NCBI GenBank assembly: GCA_012270045.1
Contig: JAAXJC010000151.1
Location: 1-64,000, forward strand
Source: Luminiphilus sp.
GTDB lineage: Bacteria; Pseudomonadota; Gammaproteobacteria; Pseudomonadales; Halieaceae
Length of the DNA: 64,000 nt
Direction: 5' to 3'
This document shows, piece by piece, positions 58,325 through 64,000 of the stretch; within the stretch, counting starts at the first letter, position 1, and each line of letters begins with the position of its first letter. The position numbers were made by a program, and so were the translations under genes. The notes under the pieces were generated by a model. That model ran no database searches, was not told the DNA's origin, and was given only the letters and a program-made list of their open reading frames with translations.

Positions 58325-59613
58325 GGCGGGCTGCCGAGTCCGGTCAGGGCCTGGTAGGTGGCGACCTTCATGTCAAAGCGCAGGGCATCACCGTAGGGTG
58401 CTGCCATCACCTGGGTCATTAGGATGGCAATCAGGTCTTCCTGGGGGTCGATCCAGAATTTGGTGTTGGCCGCGCCGCCCCAGGAAAAGGCCCCCTTGGA
58501 TGAGATAACCCCGGTCTGCCCCGGGTCGGTAATGATCCCGAAGCCCAGACCGAAGGACTGTCCCGGGTACAGGTGGGAGTTGGGGTTTTCCGCAGCGCCC
58601 CGATCCCTGACCTCTGGAGACAAGTGATCCATGATCATGAACTGCACGGTCTTGGGGCCCAGGATTCGCGTGCCCTGGTAACTGCCGCCCCGCCGCAGCA
58701 TCTCGCAGAACACCCAGTAGTCCCGGGCGCTGGAAATCAGACCGCCGCCTCCTGAGAAAACCGCCACGTCGGTCACCGGTTGGGATGATTCTGGAGGTAT
58801 GGGTACGATGCGGCCCGCCTCGCTATTCCAGACATGGTTCGCGGCCAGCCGTTGCAGCTTGTCTTCGGGCACGTTGAAGAAGGTGTCGTGCATGCCCAGG
58901 GGCGCGAAGATCCGCGTCTGGAAAAAGGCCTCCAGGCTCATTCCCGAAATCCGCTCCACCAGCACGCCCAGGACATCGGTGGCGACGCTGTAGTGGTAGC
59001 GGCTGCCGGGCTCAAAGCGCAGGGGCAGGGCGGTCAGGCGGGCGATGAAATCGGCGCTGCTGGTGCTGTTGATCAGGTCGGCATCGCGATAGGCCTTGTC
59101 GACCGGGTCGGTGGGGTGCCAGCCATAGGTCAGCCCTGCGGTGTGGGTCATCAGGTTTTCAATGGTGATGGGCCGCTCGGGGTCTACCGGCTGGCCATCG
59201 CGGAGGATTTTGACTTCGGCGAATTCCGGCAGGTAGCGGTGCACTGGATCGTCCAGGTGGAACGCCCCCTCTTCGTACAGCATCATCGCGGCGACCGTGG
59301 TCACGGGCTTGGTCATGGAGTAGATCCGGAACAGGGTGTCGATGGCCATTGGTCGCGGGTCGTCCACGCCCAGCGTGCCCTGGGCGACAAGGTGCACCAG
59401 TTCACCGTGCCGGGCCACCAGGGTGACGGCCCCCGGAATTTTTTGGGCGGCGATGTCCCGCCGGACAAAGTCATCGATTTTCCCCAGGCGCTGGGGGGAA
59501 AAACCCAGTGCCTCGACCCTGTCCGGGTCCACCTCGGCGGCGACCGGCAGGCCGTGCAGGCCGAAGGCTAGGATCAGGCTTGCCAATAGTGGTTTCAGCT
59601 GCAATCGTGTCAT
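58321..59613 (-). CDS. beta-lactamase-family serine hydrolase
   Basis: FRIYSMTKPVTTVAAMMLYEEG (SxxK); YHYSVATDVLGVLVERISG (YxN/S); signal peptide. Confidence 0.9.
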   Translation of the reverse strand: MTRLQLKPLLASLILAFGLHGLPVAAEVDPDRVEALGFSPQRLGKIDDFVRRDIAAQKIPGAVTLVARHGELVHLVAQGTLGVDDPRPMAIDTLFRIYSMTKPVTTVAAMMLYEEGAFHLDDPVHRYLPEFAEVKILRDGQPVDPERPITIENLMTHTAGLTYGWHPTDPVDKAYRDADLINSTSSADFIARLTALPLRFEPGSRYHYSVATDVLGVLVERISGMSLEAFFQTRIFAPLGMHDTFFNVPEDKLQRLAANHVWNSEAGRIVPIPPESSQPVTDVAVFSGGGGLISSARDYWVFCEMLRRGGSYQGTRILGPKTVQFMIMDHLSPEVRDRGAAENPNSHLYPGQSFGLGFGIITDPGQTGVISSKGAFSWGGAANTKFWIDPQEDLIAILMTQVMAAPYGDALRFDMKVATYQALTGLGSPP

Positions 59614-59683
59614 GGCTTTATGCCGTCTCCCTGTTTGTCCCGGCCGGTCCCCCGGCTCCCTGTGTTGCCCCGTTGGCCGGGGG

Positions 59684-61042
59684 TCAATGGATGCGTACCG
59701 CCTGGCGTTTCAGTTCCCGCTGGATATCAGCCACCGGAAGTTCGTCGAAGTCCCGGTCCATCTTGACGGCGAGGGCGGCGGCCACACCGGCACCCTGGCC
59801 GGTGACGGTACAGCACATCATGTTGCGTGTGGCGGCGTGGCTGACCCTGTCACCACCGGTTATGCGGCCGGCACAGATCAGGTGCCGGACTCCCTTGGGC
59901 AACAAGGTGCGGTAGGGCAACTGGAAGTAACGACCGGTGGTGGGCAGGATCAGGATGCCGTAGCCGTCGATGAATTCCGGGAAGATGCCAATGCTGTCTT
60001 CAAAGCGACCTTGTTCCCGAACATCGTGCTCGGTCATGTTGTAACGGGCATCTATTTTCCGGGTGTCCCGTATGCCCAGGGTCATGCCGAAGTTACGCAG
60101 CTTGGCACCCTCGCAGCCCGGCATGAAGCGTTTCAGGGCTTCGATGGCCATCATTGCCTGCTGGCGACCCTCCATCTCGCCCCGGGTCAGGTGGTCCGGG
60201 TTGGTACCGTCATAGCCCAGCAGATGCACGAGATTGAGATAGGTGAGATCGCCGGTGTCGTAGATCGCGCCCCAGGTGCCGGCAATCGTGTCCAGGTTCT
60301 CGGGGATCAGGCCGCTGGCCCGGGCCTGCTCGAAAGGCTTGCGCAGGAACGGCGAGAACATCTCGTCCTCTTTGCCGGCGGTCTCCACCGTCCACTGGCC
60401 GTAGGCCCAGTCCCGGTAGGTTTGGGGGTCGGCTTTTACCTGCTCTATAAAACGGGTTTTGTTGACCCCCGACATGGAAAACATCACCGAGGTGCCGATC
60501 ATGTCCTCAGGGGCTTGCTTGATGGTGGGCGCCCCCGCCCGGTGCACGACATCGCCGTCCCCGGTAGCGTCCACCACCCGTTTGGCCCGAATCGCCTCTC
60601 GGCCCGCCTTGCTCTCGACGATGGCGCCGGCGACCCGATCACCATCCATCAGAGGGGCGACGAACAGGCGGTGCAGCATGGGGGTGACCCCGGTTTCGGT
60701 CACCAGGGTGTCCGCTACCCATTTGAAGGCCTCGCCGTCGATGGCGTGGCTGTCGGACTGGGGCTCCTCCACTGCGGCGCCGGCGGCAATGGCCCGCTGT
60801 TCAAATTCGATGCCTAGGCCCTCACTGTCCACGGTGTGCTCGTGGCGGTACCAGGCGAAGCCCTCGACACCCACCGCCGTGATGTTGCCCCCGAAACAGC
60901 CAAAGCGCTCCAGAAGGGTCACCTGGACCCCGGCCCGCGCTGCGGCGAGGGCGGCCGCGAGGCCCCCGGGGCCCGAACCGACCACCAGCACCTCGGTTTC
61001 GTGGATCACCGGCACTCGTCTGGCGGGTTCATCAATATGCAT
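59684..61042 (-). CDS. FAD-dependent oxidoreductase
   Basis: TEVLVVGSGPGGLAAALAAARAGVQVTLLERFGCFGGNITAVGVE; KRVVDATGDGDVVHRAGAP; HLICAGRITGGDRVSHAATRNMMCCTVTGQGAGVAAALAV. Confidence 0.9.
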   Translation of the reverse strand: MHIDEPARRVPVIHETEVLVVGSGPGGLAAALAAARAGVQVTLLERFGCFGGNITAVGVEGFAWYRHEHTVDSEGLGIEFEQRAIAAGAAVEEPQSDSHAIDGEAFKWVADTLVTETGVTPMLHRLFVAPLMDGDRVAGAIVESKAGREAIRAKRVVDATGDGDVVHRAGAPTIKQAPEDMIGTSVMFSMSGVNKTRFIEQVKADPQTYRDWAYGQWTVETAGKEDEMFSPFLRKPFEQARASGLIPENLDTIAGTWGAIYDTGDLTYLNLVHLLGYDGTNPDHLTRGEMEGRQQAMMAIEALKRFMPGCEGAKLRNFGMTLGIRDTRKIDARYNMTEHDVREQGRFEDSIGIFPEFIDGYGILILPTTGRYFQLPYRTLLPKGVRHLICAGRITGGDRVSHAATRNMMCCTVTGQGAGVAAALAVKMDRDFDELPVADIQRELKRQAVRIH

Positions 61043-61388
61043 GGCGCGCTTTCCCTGTTGCCGGCTAGCCTAGGTGCCGAGTCAAATGTTGTGACGGCGC
61101 AGCCATGCTACACGCTTTTGTGATCTATCGGCGCACCCCTGGGGGGCCGGTTAGAGGCACTCACCGCCAGTCCCCGCTGACCGGGCCCTTCATGGTCCAG
61201 GGTCAGCCCGCCGCCGGGTTGGCATGTCCCGATGGGTGAAAATCAACAGGGGTTAGCGATTGATTTCGGTTCTCCATTGGGTTTAGATGCAAAAAAAACC
61301 GACTAAGGCGGCTGCCGCTGCCTGTCACTTAAAAAAGCCGGTATGGGCACAAAGCCCGGGACACCGGCCCTACAGGGGGAGCTACGTT

Positions 61389-63812
61389 ATGCCGTTCAAG
61401 AGCAATCCAAGTCCTGCCAACGCCTATTCCCGGCGCGGAAACCGACCACTGGCGCTGGCTGTTGCCGCGGCCTGCGGTGCCGTGGGTGTGGCGGGTGTTA
61501 CATTGCCAGGTGTGGCTCAGGCACAAATTGAGGAAGTCGTGGTGACGGCGACCCGCCGTGCCGAGAGCATTCAGGATATTCCGATGAGTGTGTCGGTGTT
61601 GGGCGAAGCCCAACTGACAGACCTCAACATCACCGACATGGAAGATTATCTAATGATGCTTCCCAATGTCGGCTTTATCTCATTGGGGCCAAGCACCGGT
61701 AGCATCTATATCCGCGGTATCTCCAGTGGTGGCGAGAGCCTGCTCGGTGCCAACCCGGCAGTTGCGGTTTATTTGGATGAGCAGCCCGTGACACTGGTGG
61801 GCGCCTACCTCAACCCGCACATTTATGACGTCAACCGTATCGAAGTACTGGCCGGCCCCCAGGGCACCACCTTCGGTGCCAACGCCCAGTCCGGTGCAAT
61901 TCGTATCATTACCAACGAGCCCGAACTCGGTGAGTTCTCCGGCGGTTACAGCCTGGATGGCAGTCAGCCCAAGAGTGGTGATATGAGTTACCGCGCCGAG
62001 GGCTTTGTGAACATCCCGATGGGTGAGCGAACTGCCCTGCGCATGATGGGCTTTTACAAGCACGATGGTGGTTACATCGATAACGTTCTGGGCGGCCACA
62101 CCTTCAGCCGCAGCAACATCCGCGCTGGCCTGCCGGCAGACAGCCCGCTGCGAGCCATTGCCGCGGACGTGACCGTGACCAATGAGGATGTGGTCGAAGA
62201 GAACTTCAACGAGGCGACAACCTTCGGTGGTCGTGCTGCGTTGCGCATTGACCTAAACGATTCATGGACCTTCACCGCCGGCGCCATGTTCCAGGACGTC
62301 GACCGTGAGGGCGTCTGGGATCACGACCCCACTGTCGGTGATCTGCAGGTCATGTTGTTGCTGCCCGAGACCATGGAAGACAAGTGGAGTCAGTACTCGG
62401 CCAAGATCGAGGGCGAGCTGTTTGGCGGCACCCTCATGGCGACAGCCGCCATGCTGAATCGCGAGTACGAGATCGCCAGTGACTACTCGCTGTACAGCGA
62501 CCAGGACATTGCCTCCGGCTATGTGGAGCCCTACTACAACTGTTATGTCAGTTACTTTCAGACCTGCGGCGATCCCCGCCAGCAGTACACCAATGACTCC
62601 GAGCAGGACCGAACGACGTTCGAAATTCGCTATACCTCTGACCCCGACAAGCGATTCCGCTACATGCTGGGCTTCTACAACGTCGAGGTAGAGAACACCA
62701 GTGACAACGAGTGGCACGTGCTGGGTCTGGCCGAAACACCCCAGGCCGCGGTGGATGCGCCGGATATTTACTGGACCACGGACTTCAGCCGTGACTACGA
62801 AGAAACCTCGATTTTTGGTGAGGTCTCATTCGATATCACCGACAGCCTGACCATTACCGGTAGCGCTCGCCAGTTCGATTATGACAGTACGCTGGATGGC
62901 TTCTCGGGCACAATCTGGTGGCCCTGTGGCGGCTTTGGTCCCCAGGGCAATCGTCCGGCGAGTAACTATGGAGAGGACTGTGCTTCCGTTGCCCGTTCGG
63001 TGTCAGGAAAGGATGAGGTTTACCGCGCCAGTCTCGAGTGGAGCGTGACCGATGACATCATGCTCTACACCACCTGGGGGGAGGGTTATCGCCCCGGCGG
63101 TCTGAACCGCTTCTGTGAGACCCGGGTCCCGGACGGTCTGGGTGGCCAGGGCGCTGTCAACATCGGCTGTGCTTTTGAGTCGGACATCCTGACCGCCTAT
63201 GAGTTTGGCGTGAAGTCAACACTGTTTGGCGGCCGGTTGCGTCTGAACGCAGCGGCGTTCTGGCAGGAGTGGGATGACTTCCAGCTGTCACGGCTCGATA
63301 CCTCGATCTCGCCGATTACATTGACCTTCAATGTGGGTAATGCTGAAAGCAACGGTTTTGAGTTCGACTTTACCTCGCTCATTACCGAAAACTGGACGCT
63401 TAGCGGAGCGGCGAGCTTCCTGGAAGCCGAGTTGGTCGATGACTACCGACGCAACCCCAACAGCGCAGAGCCGGATGCACCGGCCGGATCAAGGCTGCCA
63501 CGCGTTCCTGAGGTCAAGTGGAACATCTCCACCCGTTACACCTTTACCAATGATTGGTTTGCCCAAGCGGCGTACATGTACACCGGGGATTCCTACAACG
63601 ACCTGTTCGGCGGTTTCCGTCAGAAGCAGGACTCTTACGATGTGGTGAACGCCTCGTTTGGCCTGCAGCGCAACAGCTGGACTGCCGAGCTGTACGTACA
63701 GAACCTGACCGATGAGCGTGGCCAGCTTTGGATCAATGACGTGAACTGGGATGAGCGCGTGACCATCAACCAGCCCCGCACAATCGGGTTCAGATGGCAG
63801 CAGCGACTCTGA
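61389..63812 (+). CDS. TonB-dependent receptor
   Basis: IEEVVVTATRRAESIQDIPMSVSVLGEAQL plug; AVYLDEQPVTL; RIEVLAGPQGTTFGANAQSGAIRIITNEP; terminal IGFRWQQRL. Confidence 0.93.
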   Translation: MPFKSNPSPANAYSRRGNRPLALAVAAACGAVGVAGVTLPGVAQAQIEEVVVTATRRAESIQDIPMSVSVLGEAQLTDLNITDMEDYLMMLPNVGFISLGPSTGSIYIRGISSGGESLLGANPAVAVYLDEQPVTLVGAYLNPHIYDVNRIEVLAGPQGTTFGANAQSGAIRIITNEPELGEFSGGYSLDGSQPKSGDMSYRAEGFVNIPMGERTALRMMGFYKHDGGYIDNVLGGHTFSRSNIRAGLPADSPLRAIAADVTVTNEDVVEENFNEATTFGGRAALRIDLNDSWTFTAGAMFQDVDREGVWDHDPTVGDLQVMLLLPETMEDKWSQYSAKIEGELFGGTLMATAAMLNREYEIASDYSLYSDQDIASGYVEPYYNCYVSYFQTCGDPRQQYTNDSEQDRTTFEIRYTSDPDKRFRYMLGFYNVEVENTSDNEWHVLGLAETPQAAVDAPDIYWTTDFSRDYEETSIFGEVSFDITDSLTITGSARQFDYDSTLDGFSGTIWWPCGGFGPQGNRPASNYGEDCASVARSVSGKDEVYRASLEWSVTDDIMLYTTWGEGYRPGGLNRFCETRVPDGLGGQGAVNIGCAFESDILTAYEFGVKSTLFGGRLRLNAAAFWQEWDDFQLSRLDTSISPITLTFNVGNAESNGFEFDFTSLITENWTLSGAASFLEAELVDDYRRNPNSAEPDAPAGSRLPRVPEVKWNISTRYTFTNDWFAQAAYMYTGDSYNDLFGGFRQKQDSYDVVNASFGLQRNSWTAELYVQNLTDERGQLWINDVNWDERVTINQPRTIGFRWQQRL

Positions 63813-63835
63813 TCGCTGGCTTCAGGTAAGTCCGT

Positions 63836-63862
63836 AAAGGGCGCCCCCAGGGGCGCCCTTTG
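63836..63862 (+). terminator. Rho-independent-type hairpin downstream of TonB-dependent receptor
   Basis: AAAGGGCGCCCC-CAG-GGGCGCCCTTT perfect stem followed by a short T-containing tract. Confidence 0.78.
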
Positions 63863-63938
63863 CTTTGATGGCATACCGACTCCATACTGCTGATGTCTTG
63901 CCAAGCCGTTGTTACAGCCGGAATTCACTGATCTGAAC

Positions 63939-64000
63939 ATGTCGTCCGTCGAAACACTTTTCGCCCAGGCCAGCGATGCCCTGAGAAATCAGGATCCGCT
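63939..64000 (+). CDS. N-terminal fragment of a CDS truncated by the window end
   Basis: MSSVETLFAQASDALRNQDPL..., open to the window edge; possibly TPR-like but too short to assign. Confidence 0.35.
   Translation, partial: MSSVETLFAQASDALRNQDP

Noticed and set aside
59336-60817. 493-aa plus-strand ORF across the serine hydrolase and FAD oxidoreductase
   Set aside because: Antisense to two well-supported minus-strand genes; no recognisable domain.
1-64000. CRISPR arrays, tRNA/rRNA genes, insertion sequences, prophage or toxin-antitoxin loci
   Set aside because: None seen: no regularly spaced repeats, transposase, integrase or phage structural motifs were recognised. A tRNAscan/ISfinder run would be needed for proof.

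Overview
This window is about 60% GC, gene-dense bacterial chromosome, and the gene content looks like an aerobic marine-type gammaproteobacterium (inferred from gene families, not tested). I found no rRNA, tRNA, CRISPR array or recognisable transposon. The main theme is uptake and oxidative breakdown of methylated onium compounds and compatible solutes. (i) A glucosylglycerate-type module combines a HAD-IIB phosphatase, a GT81-like synthase and a GH13_18 phosphorylase (7.3-11.2 kb). (ii) A DmdA/GcvT-like demethylase lies at 12.7-13.8 kb. (iii) Two convergent operons at 30.6-42.8 kb each contain a Rieske oxygenase. One pairs it with two PYROXD2/phytoene-desaturase-like flavoproteins and a GcvT-like protein behind a TetR-like regulator. 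The other pairs it with a TMADH/DgcA-like flavoprotein, an MFS transporter and a PhyH dioxygenase. (iv) A gamma-butyrobetaine/carnitine cassette (TauD/BBOX-like dioxygenase, BKACE, L-carnitine dehydrogenase-like) lies at 49.8-53.1 kb. (v) A GMC choline-dehydrogenase-like gene is joined to an unusually short BCCT-like transporter at 55.5-58.3 kb. Five different Fe(II)/2OG-type oxygenases, four MFS transporters, two TonB-dependent receptors, a TPR-sulfotransferase and several uncharacterised secreted or membrane proteins fill the rest. All calls come from reading translated sequence and motifs; no database search was run.
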